NCBI RefSeq assembly: GCF_009389715.1
Contig: NC_052406.1
Location: forward strand, 1,116,001 to 1,180,000
From: Phoenix dactylifera
Taxonomy: Eukaryota > Streptophyta > Magnoliopsida > Arecales > Arecaceae
Direction: 5' to 3'
DNA: 64,000 bases
Below, piece by piece: positions 22,166-33,609 of the stretch (position 1 is the stretch's first letter; every line of letters begins with the position of its first letter). The notes beneath the pieces were generated by a model, which had not been told where the DNA came from, made no database searches, and was given only the letters and a program-made list of their open reading frames with translations. The translations under genes were made by a program, and so were the position numbers.

Positions 22166-24763
22166 TCAACCATTATCTAAGAATGATTTTGGAAGAGTCC
22201 GATGAAGAACAGTCGGCTGATGATGATCTATGCTCATAAGGAGAACAGAACTAAGGGACGCATGCTTGACCCCTTCCTCGGAATGGGCAAGGTAAGCTTC
22301 TAAAGGGTCCTTATTATAAGTTTGTAAGAAAGTCTCTTGAACCAAACTTTCAATCATGTCAACTTCATTGATTTCTTCATCGTCTAGTGGTTGTTTACTT
22401 ATGTTGAAGACATTAAGCTCGACTTTCATGTTGCCAAAAGATAACTTCAGCATCCCTTTTCGACAATTAATCACAGCATTTGCTGTGGCTAAGAAAGGTC
22501 TCCCTAAAATTATAGGTGTGTGAATGTCTGGATGTATTACAGGTTCGGTCTCAAGGATAACGAAGTCCACAGGATAGTAAAACTCGTTTACCTTCACTAT
22601 TACATCCTCTACAATCCCCTTGGGGTACTTCACCGTCCTATCTGCTAAGAAAAGGGTAATATTTGTAGGCTCTAATTTCCCCAAACCTAACTTTTGGTAC
22701 ACATAGTAGAAAAGTAGGTTCACACTGGCTCCTAAATCTAATAGAGCTCTCTGGATGATCGTCTCTCCTATTTTTATTTCAATGGTTGGGCAACCAGGGT
22801 CTTTAAATTTCGGAGCAATCTGTTGTTGAATGAGAGATGAGGCTTGTGCAGCCATAACAGCTTGCCTAGGAATACTGGTTTTTCTTTTGACCGTGGTGAG
22901 ATCTTTCAAGAATTTTGTATAGGAGGGAATTTGTCTTATGGCATCGAGAAAAGGTATATTTATCCGAACAGTTTTAAAGACTTCCATGATTTCATCAAAG
23001 TTAGATTGTTTTTTGGAGTCCTGAAGTCTACTGGGAAAGGGAACCTTAGGTTTGTATGTTTCTATGGGTTTTTCCTTTTTGTCTGATTTATCCTGTTCTT
23101 GACCTCTCTTCTGAATTGGGTTCTTATCGGATTTATTTTTATTTTCTTTTTCATGTTCAGGAAGTTGGACTTTATTGTCCACTTGCTTGCCAGACCTTAA
23201 AGTGGTAATTGCCTGGACTTCATAGGTCGGATTTCCATTGATTTGATACTGACCTCTTTGATCTTGAGTTTGTTGTCTACTAGGGTTAGGCACTAGTTGA
23301 CTAGGTAGTTCACCTTTCTTTCTATCCCCTAGAGAGTTTGCTATTTGGCTTAGACTAACCTCAAGTTTTGCAATTGCTTGCGCATGGAATTGGTTAGTCT
23401 GGGCTTGGGCTGTATTGGTCTGTTGTTGTTGCTCGATAAAATCTTGTTGTTGTTTCATCATATTAGCCATCATGGTTTCTAATGGTGAAGATTGCTGTGG
23501 GATAGGAGCATTATAGGGAGGTACAGATGGAACCAAAGATTGGTTCATTTGTGGTGGCCCTATCCTGAAAAAGTTGTTCTGAAAACTTGGTGGACCACCT
23601 TGATGCTGAATAGGTTCATTTTGCTTGTATGAGAAATTTGGGTGGAACCTATTATCAGGGTGGTAAACTGGGCTGAACGAGTTGGGAGTGGGCTTCTTAA
23701 AGGCACTATATGAATTTAGAGCATTTGCTTGCTCGGCCTTTATGTTAGGCAGACTAGGGCAGCACTCCACTAGATGTTTAGGACTGTTACACAAAACACA
23801 CAAACTATATGACTCGTGATCCACTTTCATGACGGGATTTGACTCTTTGTATGAACTCGAACTAGTGGAAACAGTGAAAGCATCAAACTTTTTACTCAAG
23901 TTGTTCATTCCAGCCACCAGATTGGACATGACATTTTTGAGTTCTGGGTCTGCTTTCATTTCATAATTACCTGGTTTTCTAGACCCAAACTCATCTCTAA
24001 TTACTTCCTCACCATAGCTACTCCAATTTTGGGCATTTTCAGCTAAGTCAACAAGAAATTCATAGGCTTGATCCGGGGTTTGGTTCATGAACCTACCTTT
24101 GTGCATGGACTCGATCATGTTTCTATGTGCCGGAGGTAGTCCTTTATAAAAGAAATATACTAGATCAGCCTTGTCAAGCCCATGGTGCGGGCACTTGACC
24201 AAAAGATCATGGAATCTTTTCCAAAGTTGGAAAAATTCCTCCTCAGATTTTTCTCTAAAAGTTCTGATGGCATCCTTAATTTTTTCAGTTTTTACCATGG
24301 GATAGAACTTAGCCATGAACTTCCTAGATAGTTGTTCCCATGATGTGATGGAATTTGAAGCAAGGGAATACAGCCATGCAGCAGCACGATCCTCTAAAGT
24401 CATGGGAAACAACCTTAATTTAATACCCTCTTCATCTAAGTTTTGATTTCTAAACGTTTGATAGATTGTCAAAAATTTGTTTAGATGAATATAGGGTTGT
24501 TCACTCTCGAACCCATGAAACTTGGGTAACATGTTTATTGTTGCAGCCCGAATTTCAAATTGGGCTGCATTATTTATTGGCAATACTATACATGTAGGTG
24601 GACTAGCAGATGCAGGAGCGAATAATTCATTCAGGGTTCTAATATGTTCACCCATTGTAGAGATCGACGGTTGGTTTACAGTTCGCAGGTTATGATGAAA
24701 AGTTCTGTCAATCTCAGGATCAAATGAGGTTAACTTATCCCTTAATGACCTTCTACCATGCAT
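22166..24763 (-). CDS. Gag-protease polyprotein of Athila-like element E (intact frame, 865 aa)
   Basis: An uninterrupted frame of 865 codons. Residues about 80-260 form the retrotransposon gag (capsid-like) domain, with FESEQPYIHLNKFL, LRLFPMTLEDRAAAWLYSLA and MNQTPDQAYEFLVDLAENAQ typical of Athila-type gag. A zinc-knuckle-like CX2CX4HX4C (CVLCNSPKHLVECC) lies near residues 320-333, then a Gln/Pro-rich linker. A retropepsin-like aspartic protease follows with the LLDLGASVNLL active-site region near 670 and the later ILGRPFLATANAVI flap-to-core segment. The active site reads Asp-Leu-Gly rather than Asp-Ser/Thr-Gly, which is usual in this family. The protein would make particles and process itself, but no polymerase follows. 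The start chosen is the first ATG of the open frame. Confidence 0.85.
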   Translation of the reverse strand: MHGRRSLRDKLTSFDPEIDRTFHHNLRTVNQPSISTMGEHIRTLNELFAPASASPPTCIVLPINNAAQFEIRAATINMLPKFHGFESEQPYIHLNKFLTIYQTFRNQNLDEEGIKLRLFPMTLEDRAAAWLYSLASNSITSWEQLSRKFMAKFYPMVKTEKIKDAIRTFREKSEEEFFQLWKRFHDLLVKCPHHGLDKADLVYFFYKGLPPAHRNMIESMHKGRFMNQTPDQAYEFLVDLAENAQNWSSYGEEVIRDEFGSRKPGNYEMKADPELKNVMSNLVAGMNNLSKKFDAFTVSTSSSSYKESNPVMKVDHESYSLCVLCNSPKHLVECCPSLPNIKAEQANALNSYSAFKKPTPNSFSPVYHPDNRFHPNFSYKQNEPIQHQGGPPSFQNNFFRIGPPQMNQSLVPSVPPYNAPIPQQSSPLETMMANMMKQQQDFIEQQQQTNTAQAQTNQFHAQAIAKLEVSLSQIANSLGDRKKGELPSQLVPNPSRQQTQDQRGQYQINGNPTYEVQAITTLRSGKQVDNKVQLPEHEKENKNKSDKNPIQKRGQEQDKSDKKEKPIETYKPKVPFPSRLQDSKKQSNFDEIMEVFKTVRINIPFLDAIRQIPSYTKFLKDLTTVKRKTSIPRQAVMAAQASSLIQQQIAPKFKDPGCPTIEIKIGETIIQRALLDLGASVNLLFYYVYQKLGLGKLEPTNITLFLADRTVKYPKGIVEDVIVKVNEFYYPVDFVILETEPVIHPDIHTPIILGRPFLATANAVINCRKGMLKLSFGNMKVELNVFNISKQPLDDEEINEVDMIESLVQETFLQTYNKDPLEAYLAHSEEGVKHASLSSVLLMSIDHHQPTVLHRTLPKSFLDNG

Positions 24764-26009
24764 ACATTTTCCACAACTTAATTAGACTCAATTTTTTAAA
24801 CGAAATCCTAAAAGATAAGAAGAAGGGCTAAACCAAGATGACCACAATCAACACCACACAACAATTTGACCCTATTAGTCTTAGAGCTAAGTGAGGTTTA
24901 GTAGCTTCTTAAATCTAGTTGCACAGAGACTTATCTGGTTAAAAAAAGTTCCTGAAATTCTCTCTAGATTAGACAGCTCCTAATCTCCCTTTCAGATTAA
25001 GCTTGAGCTTACCAGTTAAGTGATCCAGTAACCAGTGACCAGAAAAGTTCCGGGGTGTGCGGTGGTGCCAGAAGGGATACACCGATACCACAATACCCGT
25101 AACAGTTCTCACTGTTGTAAAACTTTTCTAGACATCACCAATTACTAAATCCTCACTGGAGTGGCTTTCAGCCGCTTCTTTCCAAGAGCCTAATTGAGCT
25201 CGAAAATCCTAAGGCCAACGTCTAATTTGATTTTAATTTAATTTGGCTTAGGATAAGTATGCAAGGTGGTGATTTTTGGGCTAAGGACAGGTAATGACTT
25301 CCCGACCTTATCTTTTTAATGGGTTTTGCCCTTAATTACTTTATGCAAATGCTTAATACTAAATGCAGCAAATAATCAATATTTTTTTAAAGTTTATGCA
25401 ATGTCATTAGGTTGTATTGATTAAATGAGCAAGCAATTTTTTTTTTTACTTTTAATTTTTTTTAAAAAAAAAAAATTTTTTTAGCAATAACTTGAATGTA
25501 AACTAAACACAATCCTTATGCGTCAGTCAATCTCCGAATGCCCGTTGAATAAGCTCTGGAGATTACTCCGTGAGGAGCCCCAATAGAGGTATGATCACCT
25601 CGGGGGATTGCACCCTATCAATTACTAGCAAAAATAATATATTTTTTTTAATTTTTTTAATTAATTTTTTAACCTTTTTTTTAATTTAAATTTCAAATTT
25701 CAAATCACAGAATTCAAATTTTGAATTTAAATTTTTGAATTTTTTTTTTGAATTTTGGAAATTTTTTCAATTTTTTTCTATCTTTTTTTTGAATTTTAAT
25801 TTTTTTATCTTTTTTTTGAGAAAAAATAACTTTAAATTTCGAATTTCAAGTTTCAGATTTTAATAACTTCGAAATTTTAACTAGAAATTATCAAAATAAG
25901 GAAAATTGATAAAAATAAAAATAAAAACTTACTACCGGAGTGCGTTCACTTCGGACATCCAAAATTTGATTTGATCTTCGTGATCGTTCTTGCTTCTCGA
26001 TTTGCCTCT
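24764..26009 (-). other. Leader of element E between primer-binding site and gag
   Basis: About 1.2 kb, AT-rich with long A/T homopolymers (25440-25480, 25740-25830). No coding capacity. Its length is ordinary for Athila/Tat-type leaders. Confidence 0.6.
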
Positions 26010-26024
26010 CCGGCAACGGCGCCA
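26010..26024 (-). other. Primer-binding site of element E
   Basis: Minus-strand TGGCGCCGTTGCCGG a few bases inside the 5' LTR, the form used by Athila/Tat Gypsy elements (tRNA-Asp-like). Confidence 0.75.
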
Positions 26025-26030
26025 AAATTC

Positions 26031-27802
26031 TGTTCGTCCTTTTCTGTCCACCTAAAAATATGCTAGACAGATCGTTGTTAGAACCGACGAACAAAAGTTA
26101 AATTAAATTTCTACTCTTACCTTTCCTACTCGAAGAATAGTGGTTGTAAGAGGTCGATCCACAGGGAGGCGATTGGAGTTGCATAAAAATTAGAACATTC
26201 ACTCGGATTGAAAATCAATTTTTGAATGATAAAAGAAAAATATTATTTTGAGGATGTTGATGGATTCTCTAGTCTACCGGAGAATATTTTTTTAATTGAA
26301 ATTAACTAAAAGACAGGTATTTAAATTCGAAAAGTATTTATTTAATTAATCAAATAAGAGTTTTGGCATAAATTAAAATGGATGAAAACAAGAAGCTTGA
26401 AGTGAACACAAATTGCATAAAGGAAGATTTAATGTATTGCATAAAAAGAAAAATTAAAAGATTTCATAAAAAAAAAAAAGAAATTAACTCGAATCTAGAA
26501 CAGGGATTGTATGAAAGAAAATGACAATAATGGATTGCATAAAAGGATAATTACAAAAATAAAATGAGAATTGGAACTTAATGCTTCCTCCCTTCAACAA
26601 AATAAGACATAAAAACAAAGAAAGAAAAACAAAACAAAACAACTCCTCTTTCTTCTCTCCCCCTAATTTTTTATTCTTCTCTTCTTCAAAACAGAGTGTG
26701 CTCTGTTTTTTTCTGGGCGTCCATCCCCCATCATACAGCCGATGGCCTTCCTCCCTTAAATAGGTCGCCCACCCCCCTGATTGCGTGGAGAGGGGGGGGT
26801 ACGCATGCTCGTGTGCGGGATCGCAGGGAGGAGGATGCCGCGCTAGATGATTTTTGAAACGGTAAAAGAGGTGGACGCGGGATCTTTGGCATGATGCTGG
26901 AGGGCAGATCGCGGAGGAGGGGCTGCATCGCGGGATCTTTGGATCGGTATTGCTGCTGGGGACTCTCGAACCCGGAAGGGGGACGCGTGATTGCTGGGGC
27001 GCTGGGTTGATTGCAGATGGCCGGATCAATGGAGCTGGCCGCTGGGATTCCGGGAGGTTGACGTGCGGACAGAAGGAAATGGCTGCAATTGGGGGCTGAT
27101 TTGGAGGCTTGGATGCAGTGAGATGCTGGGGTTCTGATCGCGTAAGGAAGGAGACGCGGAAGAGATGCTGGGATGGAGCTGTGATCGCGTTGGGTCGAGC
27201 GGAAGAAGCCGGGAGGAGCGTGGATCCGGGCGCTGGATCTCGCTTGACTGAATATTGGTCATGTGCCAGTTTCTGCAATGGAATTGGATTTTGGAAGAAG
27301 GTCTAGGACTTTCTTTGCCCTCGTGAGAGGGGAGCTGCGAGACACCAAGTTCCGTCCAATTAGTCATATAGATAAAAAAATAGTGTGATATGAATTTTGG
27401 CTTGTAGACGGACGGACTTAATTCGTCACGGGTCATCTGTTCTGACTGGAGGTCAATTGCAAGTCTTTCAAGTCATGGGTCACCCAGCACCTCATAGTTA
27501 TGATATGGTCAAATTAGATTTGCCCAAAATTCTTTCCCAAAAGCACAAAGAAATTGGACCCGATTCGGACCGAACCCGACTCAGACCCGAACCCGACTCA
27601 GACCCGACTCGATCTTCAATCGGGTCGGATTTGGGAAGGGATCCTTCTGAAGTCAAATTTGTACTCAATGTGCATTTTATCTCTAATTTATGATAATCGG
27701 TGTCAAACCCAAATATAATATTAATTTAGTGATTTTATTATTATCGGTTAGCAATAACACTAATTTTAGTGATATATAGGTCGCACTTTTGTGCTCTTAT
27801 CA
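26031..27802 (-). repeat. 5' LTR of element E (right copy)
   Basis: 1772 bp, TG to CA, partner of 18893-20674. One of the few differences is TTTTCTGTCC here against TTTCCTGTCC in the left copy near the start. Confidence 0.88.
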
Positions 27803-27807
27803 ACCGT

Positions 27808-29640
27808 GAGGACCTTCGTCAACATATCTGCAAGATTCTGACTTGTATGAATTTTCTCCAACTTGACGAGTCCCTGCTCGAGCAATGACCTCACGAAGTG
27901 GTACCGTATGTCAATATGCTTCGTCCTCGAATGGAAAGCTGAATTCTTCGCCAGATGAATTGCACTTTGACTATCTGAATATAACATGCAATCCTTCTGC
28001 TCCTTTCCAAGCTCCTTCATCAAGCCCTGAAGTCATATTAGTTCCTTGCACGCCTCTGTGGCTGCCACATACTCCGCCTCCGTAGTCGACAATGCAACAA
28101 CTGGTTGCAACCTTGAAATCCAACTGACGGCTCCACTGTCCAAGGTGAACAAGTACCCTGTCGTGCTCCTCCTGCCGTCCAAGTCCCCTGCCATGTCTGA
28201 GTCCACAAAGCCCTATAACCGGATCTCAGAACCTCCATAACACAATGACATGTGCTCCGTGCCTCTCAGATACCTCAGTATCCATTTGACCGCGCGCCAA
28301 TGCTCCAAGCCTGGGCAGCTCATAAAGCGACTCACAACTCCCACTGCTTGAGCAATGTCTGGTCTCGTACACACCATAGCGTACATCAAGCTTCCCACCG
28401 CCGATGCATACGGGATTTTTGACATATTGAGCTCCTCCACCCGCGTCTTCGGACTTTGCCCTTTTGAAAGCTTTAAGTGGGCACCCAGCGGTGTGCCAAC
28501 AGGTTTGGCACCCTCCATGCAGAATCTCCTGAGTACTCGGCTGATGTACTCCGCCTGAGATAGTCTGAGGATATGTTTAGACCTATCTCTGCTGATCTGC
28601 ATCCCAAGGATATGTTTCGCTGCTCCTAGATCCTTCATTGCAAATTTTCTTGACAGCTTCAGCTTCAATTTTGCAATCTCATGCATGCTAGCTCCTGCAA
28701 CTAACATGTCATCAACATACAATAGCAAGATAATGTAAGATGTGCCGAAGTCCCAAAAGTAGCAACAGTGATCCTCCTGACATCTCCTGTATCCTATCTC
28801 AAGCATGTAACTATCGAACTTGAGATACCATTGCCTGGGCGCCTGTTTCAAACCATAGAGGCTTTTCTTCAATTTGCAAACCAAGTCATCCGTGCCAGCT
28901 GCAATATATCCTTCCGGCTACTGCATATATATCTCCTCATCGAGATCTCCATGGAGAAAAGCCGTCTTCACATCAAGCTGCTCTAAGTGAAGATCCTATA
29001 CTGCCACCATGCTCAGCACCGCCCGAATAGAACTCATCTTGACTACAGGAGAAAAGATCTCCGTGAAGTCGATACCTGCTCTCTGCTGAAATCCTTTTAC
29101 AACCAGCCTGGCCTTGTACCGCTTCTTCCTATCCTGCTCTTCCTTCAGCCTATAAACCCATTTGTTTGACAGTGCTTTATTCCCCTTGGGCAGATTTACC
29201 AAATTCCACGTTTGATTCTGCTCCAATGACTCCATCTCATCATCCATGGCCAACTCCCACTCCTCCCTGGTATCAACCTCCAATACTTCCGTGAAGCATT
29301 CAGGTTCGCCATTATCTGTGAGCAGCAAATAACTAAGAGTCCCATCATACCTTTGAGGAGGCTTTCCATAAGTACTACGAGTGGACCTTCTTAGTTGTGA
29401 AGAGGGTGCCAATGCTTCAGGTTCTTGCTCTGACTGAGTCTTCTGACCAGAATTTATAGACTCCTCTTCAGGATCCACAAAACACGGCTCAACAGGTTTT
29501 GTTTCTGATTCAGTGCTCTGCTGCATTTTCTCATTAAATACCACATCATTACTACGAATAATCTTCCTGTGTTCGGGATCCCAAAACTGATACCCAAACT
29601 GTTGACCTTTGTATCCAACGAAAATGCACTTCTTTGATTT
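27808..29640 (-). pseudogene. Element D reverse transcriptase and RNase H region, decayed
   Basis: The minus-strand Copia reverse transcriptase is read in two frames: about 29640-28996 (WNLVNLPKGNKALSNKWVYR, FQQRAGIDFTEIFSPVVK) and 28884-28213 (LYGLKQAPRQWY, the LLLYVDDMLVAG catalytic motif, IPYASAVGSLMYAMVCTRPD). RNase H follows with YSDSQSAIHLAKNSAFHSRT and TSQNLADMLTK up to 27808. Stops and frame changes near 28885-28996 and 28040-28210 disable it. The end was severed by element E and lies at 18842-18892. Confidence 0.82.
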
Positions 29641-30224
29641 GGCGTCTAGTTTGCTTCTTTGACTGGAATCAACATGGACATAACTGGTACAACCGAATAC
29701 TCGTAAGTGCGCCAAATCAATCTTCTCAGTGTCCATGCTTCCTCAGAAATTCTAAATTCAAGTTTCTTTGATGGCCTTCTGTTGATCAAGTAGGCAGTAG
29801 TGTTAACTGCTTCCGCCCAAAACCGCTGTGGCAATCCAGCATGTATCCTCATACTCCTGGCACGCTCATTAATTGTTCTGTTCATCCTTTCAGCAACTTC
29901 ATTTTGTTGTGGTGTCCCTGGAACTGTCCTCTGCCTGACGATTCCAGCCTTTGCACAATGGTCCTCAAACTCCCTGCGACAATACTCACCACCGTTGTCC
30001 GATCTCAGGCATTTCAACCTCCTTCCTGTCTCGAGTTCTACCATCGCCTGCCATCTCCTGAAGACCCCAAATACCTCTGACTTATGCTTCAAGAAGAACA
30101 CCTAAAGCTTTCTGGTAGCATCATCAATAAAAGTAACAAAGTACTGAGATCCACCAATGGAAGAAACCGGTGCAGGCCCCCACACGTCCGTGTGCACGAG
30201 ATCTAACTTTTCTTGCTTCCGAGT
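29641..30224 (-). pseudogene. Element D integrase region, decayed
   Basis: Minus-strand integrase core: [27 protein letters not shown] followed by a stop codon, then LRSDNGGEYCRREFEDHC and PGTPQQNEVAERMNRTINER, which carry the second Asp and the Glu of the DDE triad. A frameshift separates this from gag-protease at about 30225, and another from the downstream region near 29700. Integration function is lost. Confidence 0.8.
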
Positions 30225-31637
30225 TTACCTTCTTTGTTGAATGTTGAATGAAACACGCTTCTGCTTTCCGAGAACACAATCCTCACAGAAGTCCATCTCA
30301 ACACTCCTGAGACCCTGCAGCTTTCCCAACTGGTGCATCACCTCCAGTTCCTGATAACTTATGTGCCTAAGTCTGCAATGCCATAACTTGGCGTCCACAT
30401 CTGCCGCAGCAACTCCAATAGAGTTCTCCGTGCCGTTAGCGATATAAAGTGTCCCAACCTTCTTGCCACTAGCCACCGTCAACGAACCCCTGGATATCTT
30501 CCACTGATCAGCTGTGAAAGTAGTCTTGTACCCCTGGCTCACCAACTGTCCAACAGAAATCAGATTCCTCTGCAGTTGAGGCACGTGCCGTACGTCCTCA
30601 AGCTCAAGTGAAGATCCAGAAATCAACTTCACTTCCGCGCTTCCCCTTCCTTGTATGGTGCAAGGCTCTCCATCCCCTAGGTAGACTTTGCCGAAGTCTC
30701 CCTTCTCATATCCTCCAAGAAGCTTCCGTTGGGATGTAGCATGGAAAGATGCGCCCGAGTCTATCACCCAAGACTCGTCACAGGTAGATAAAGATAGAAC
30801 GAGGGCATCCATGTCACCGTCTTCAGCAAGATTTGCCAGATCCTTTCTGACTCCTTCGGTGTGGTTGCCTTGCTTCCCTTTAGGAAATTTGCAGTCCCTC
30901 CTAAAGTGCCCCGTCTTTCCGCAGTTCCAGCACTTCGCTCTCCTGTTCTGAGGTGCTAGAGACCTGCTGGATCTCGACTTCGAGTCGCTTCGAAATCGAC
31001 CATCCTTCTTTTGTCTTCCCCGGTCAGAGGTGTTTAGTGCACTTCCAGACGACTCCGTAGCTCCAGAAGATTTCCTTCTTGCTTCTTCACTTAGAAGCAC
31101 TCCCACAACGTCATCAAAGATCAACTTCCCCATCGCCGAAGAGTTGCTCACCGCCATCACCAGGCCCTCCCAGCTATCAGGCAATCCGGAGAGGATTAAC
31201 AATGCCCGAATCTCATCGTCAAAACTAATCTCCACTGACTCCAACTGGGCTGTGAGTCCATTGAACTCGTTGAGGTATTCTGCTACGCTGCCGCTATTTT
31301 TCATACGAAGATTAAACAACCTCTTTATGAGAAATACCTTGTTTGATGCTGAGGGTTTCTCATACATTCGCGACAATGTTGCCATTAAATCCATCGTCGT
31401 CTTCTCGTTTTTGATGTTGAATGCCACTTGGGATGCAAGTGACAATCTAATGGTGTCGAGCGTCTTCCGATCGAGGATCTCCCAGTCTTCATCGGGCATC
31501 TTCTCTGGTTTCTTCGCTCTACCTCCAAGAGGTAAATAGAGATCCTTCTGGTAAAGGTAATCGTCTATTTGCATCTTCCAAAACCCGAAGTTCGTGCCAT
31601 TGAACTTCTCAATTCGCAACTTTCCTTCATCCGCCAT
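30225..31637 (-). CDS. Gag-protease part of element D (TNT1-like Copia), open frame
   Basis: I take the Met at 31635-31637 (MADEGKLRIEKFNG) as the start, because the 19 upstream codons run into the LTR. Residues 1-210 are the Copia gag (FGFWKMQIDDYL, YLNEFNGLTAQLES). A CCHC zinc knuckle CWNCGKTGHFRRDC lies near 235, the aspartic protease signature WVIDSGASFHAT near 287, and the pre-integrase segment LWHCRLRHISYQELEVM near 420, ending with CEDCVLGKQKRVSFN. This frame of about 470 codons is open, while the downstream pol is broken, so it is a remnant of a polyprotein rather than a working gene. The organisation is that of Tork/TNT1 Copia elements. Confidence 0.82.
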   Translation of the reverse strand: MADEGKLRIEKFNGTNFGFWKMQIDDYLYQKDLYLPLGGRAKKPEKMPDEDWEILDRKTLDTIRLSLASQVAFNIKNEKTTMDLMATLSRMYEKPSASNKVFLIKRLFNLRMKNSGSVAEYLNEFNGLTAQLESVEISFDDEIRALLILSGLPDSWEGLVMAVSNSSAMGKLIFDDVVGVLLSEEARRKSSGATESSGSALNTSDRGRQKKDGRFRSDSKSRSSRSLAPQNRRAKCWNCGKTGHFRRDCKFPKGKQGNHTEGVRKDLANLAEDGDMDALVLSLSTCDESWVIDSGASFHATSQRKLLGGYEKGDFGKVYLGDGEPCTIQGRGSAEVKLISGSSLELEDVRHVPQLQRNLISVGQLVSQGYKTTFTADQWKISRGSLTVASGKKVGTLYIANGTENSIGVAAADVDAKLWHCRLRHISYQELEVMHQLGKLQGLRSVEMDFCEDCVLGKQKRVSFNIQQRR

Positions 31638-31652
31638 CGCAGAATACCAAAA

Positions 31653-31664
31653 GCTCTGATACCA
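31653..31664 (-). other. Primer-binding site of element D
   Basis: Minus-strand TGGTATCAGAGC, complementary to the 3' end of initiator tRNA-Met, two bases inside the 5' LTR. Confidence 0.85.
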
Positions 31665-31666
31665 CT

Positions 31667-32609
31667 TGTTGTCAACGCCAATGCCGGAACCCACTCACAC
31701 CGGCACCACCACCAATGTCGGACAAGCAAAGAGAGAATATACGGATAAGCACTCTCTCGCTCCCTCAATATCGGACTCAAGGATCACCTCTTCGCTCCGC
31801 TACGAAGGGCAAATATTACCCCTGGTATCAATAGGGTAAAACACTTGAGCACCACAGCAGATTATCAAACCAAAGAAAGAAAAAGGAAGAAAATAGCAAA
31901 GCAAACACAAAGATGTAACGAGGTACTGCTACAAGTAGCCTACGTCCTCCACCGCTCCAAATCTCAATTAGGATGAACTGATTACAGAGATAGCACACAC
32001 CCGAACGATCACAAGCGATCGCTCTACAAGAGATTCACACAGAATTTTCTTTGCACAAGAAGTAGGATCCCAATCCTCTTCTTCTCTAGAACCCTAGCCT
32101 CACAAAATAAGAGTCTCTCTCAAGATATATTGGAATCACATCCCCTAGGGCTCTCATGAGTCCTATATATAGTCTCAAGACCTTCAGATGATCATAGCCG
32201 TCGAAACGCCACCAAAAACACCAAAGGAAACTCGTCCGTATGATTTCCCGCGAGCTCGACTCGACTCGACTGTAGTTCGAGTCGACTCGGGCACGTTTGG
32301 ACAAATCCTAGTATAACTGGCACGATCTCGGGTCGACTCGACTGTAGCTCGAGTTGACTCGACGATGCTTCGAGTCGACTCGACCAACCTTCGGGTCGAC
32401 TCTTACAGTCCAGACAGAAACATGGTTTTTTTCAGTCTTCTAGCTTTTCTCCTTCCGGATCGACTCGACGGGCCTCGAGTCGACTCGATTGTTCCCGAGT
32501 CGACTCGACTGTAGCTCGAGTCGACTCTGACAGTCCGCCAGACAGAACTATGAAGAATTGATTCTCTTTCAATTCTCTTCATCACCAATGGTCTCCACAT
32601 ACCCCAACA
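31667..32609 (-). repeat. 5' LTR of element D (right copy)
   Basis: 943 bp, partner of 17787-18730, with the same CGAGTCGACTCG cluster (32244-32528) and minus-strand TATA-like motif. Confidence 0.88.
32162..32172 (-). promoter_or_regulatory. Probable TATA box in the 5' LTR of element D
   Basis: Minus-strand CTATATATAGG, the counterpart of the motif in the left LTR. In this copy it would drive the element transcript leftwards. Confidence 0.5.
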
Positions 32610-33609
32610 GATAGAAGAGGAGTGATCCTATGTGATTTATAAAACTGAGTTCTAAGACCTTAGCCAGGGCATAATATAAAGTGGAGAAAGAGTTTTTCAC
32701 TATCGAACTCAAGTCGAATAAATCTAGACATATGACAGACAACGGGGTTTGACGAGTTATCCATGACCTCCGGTCTGTAGGGATCCACGATAGAAGGACT
32801 GTATCATACGATAACTGTACCTAGAGGTTCATAATTCTATTCTGCTGGGTAGCTACTACATACTGCTAGGTGTCACTGGTGGATGGTGAGACTCACAGGG
32901 ATCATCACGATGGTCGATAATCCCTGGTGAGTTGAGTTGGAATTGTTTCAACCCATTGAAAGGAGTTTTCAATGACATTGTGATAGAGATTGCAATATAT
33001 CTCACTATCAGTCAGAATAAAACCTATGGGATCACACACATTAGAAGTATTGACCGATCCGATGGTTGAATTGTGATTAAGAATCACATATGATCAATTA
33101 GATTGATAAATTGAAAACCCGCTAAGAGTTAGTGGTTAGGAGAAGGAATAATTGCAATCGGATTGTAATTTAATTTAATTAATTGGATTTAATTAATTGG
33201 ACTTGATCATGAGTCCTACTTGGAGTGGGATTCATGAAGTCCAAATTGGATTAGAATTTCAAATTAAATTAAAGTCCTACTTGGAATAGAATTTCTAAAG
33301 TTCTAATTGTCTTAGGGCTGAAATTTGAACAAGTCCTGATTAGATTAGGATTTTCTCAAGTCCTAATTAATTTTAATTTTAATCTAATTAATTAAATGAC
33401 TCCTAATTGGATTAGGATTGAAGAGTTCAATAGAGTCATGGTTCAATTGAATCCTAAATAGATTAGGATTTGGAATGAAAGGAAATGGGTGCACCTATTT
33501 CTATTTGGAATAGAATTGAACCCGTGCATTGGACCCAAACCAAATAGCCACTTAATATGATTAAGTGGCTAATTAAAAGGGATAAGAGGGAGGGGTATGT
33601 GGAGAGAAA

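Larger units (their letters stand above)
18893..27802 (-). mobile_element. Element E: Athila-like Gypsy LTR element with gag-protease only (non-autonomous)
   Basis: 8910 bp, starting TGTTCGTCCTTTCC and ending GTGCTCTTATCA, flanked by ACCGT (18888-18892 and 27803-27807). LTRs of 1782 bp and 1772 bp are nearly identical by eye. The minus-strand primer-binding site TGGCGCCGTTGCCGG is typical of Athila/Tat elements (tRNA-Asp-type). The internal region has one long gag-protease frame and no reverse transcriptase, RNase H or integrase. It resembles the class of terminal-repeat elements that keep gag but rely on others for copying. It is the youngest layer of the nest, inserted in pol of element D. 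Confidence 0.88.
17787..32609 (-). mobile_element. Element D: Tork/TNT1-like Copia LTR retrotransposon, interrupted by E
   Basis: The element starts TGTTGTCAGCGCC, ends TACCCCAACA, and is flanked by GATAG (17782-17786 and 32610-32614). Without element E it is about 5.9 kb, a normal Copia size. It has LTRs of 944 and 943 bp, a minus-strand primer-binding site beside the right LTR, gag-protease-integrase-RT-RNase H order on the minus strand, and a polypurine tract beside the left LTR. Gag resembles TNT1-type proteins. Its two LTRs differ at a few per cent of positions by eye, more than those of E, which agrees with E being the younger insertion. Confidence 0.9.

Noticed and set aside
31030..31539. 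169-codon plus-strand frame
   Set aside because: It is the antisense shadow of gag of element D.
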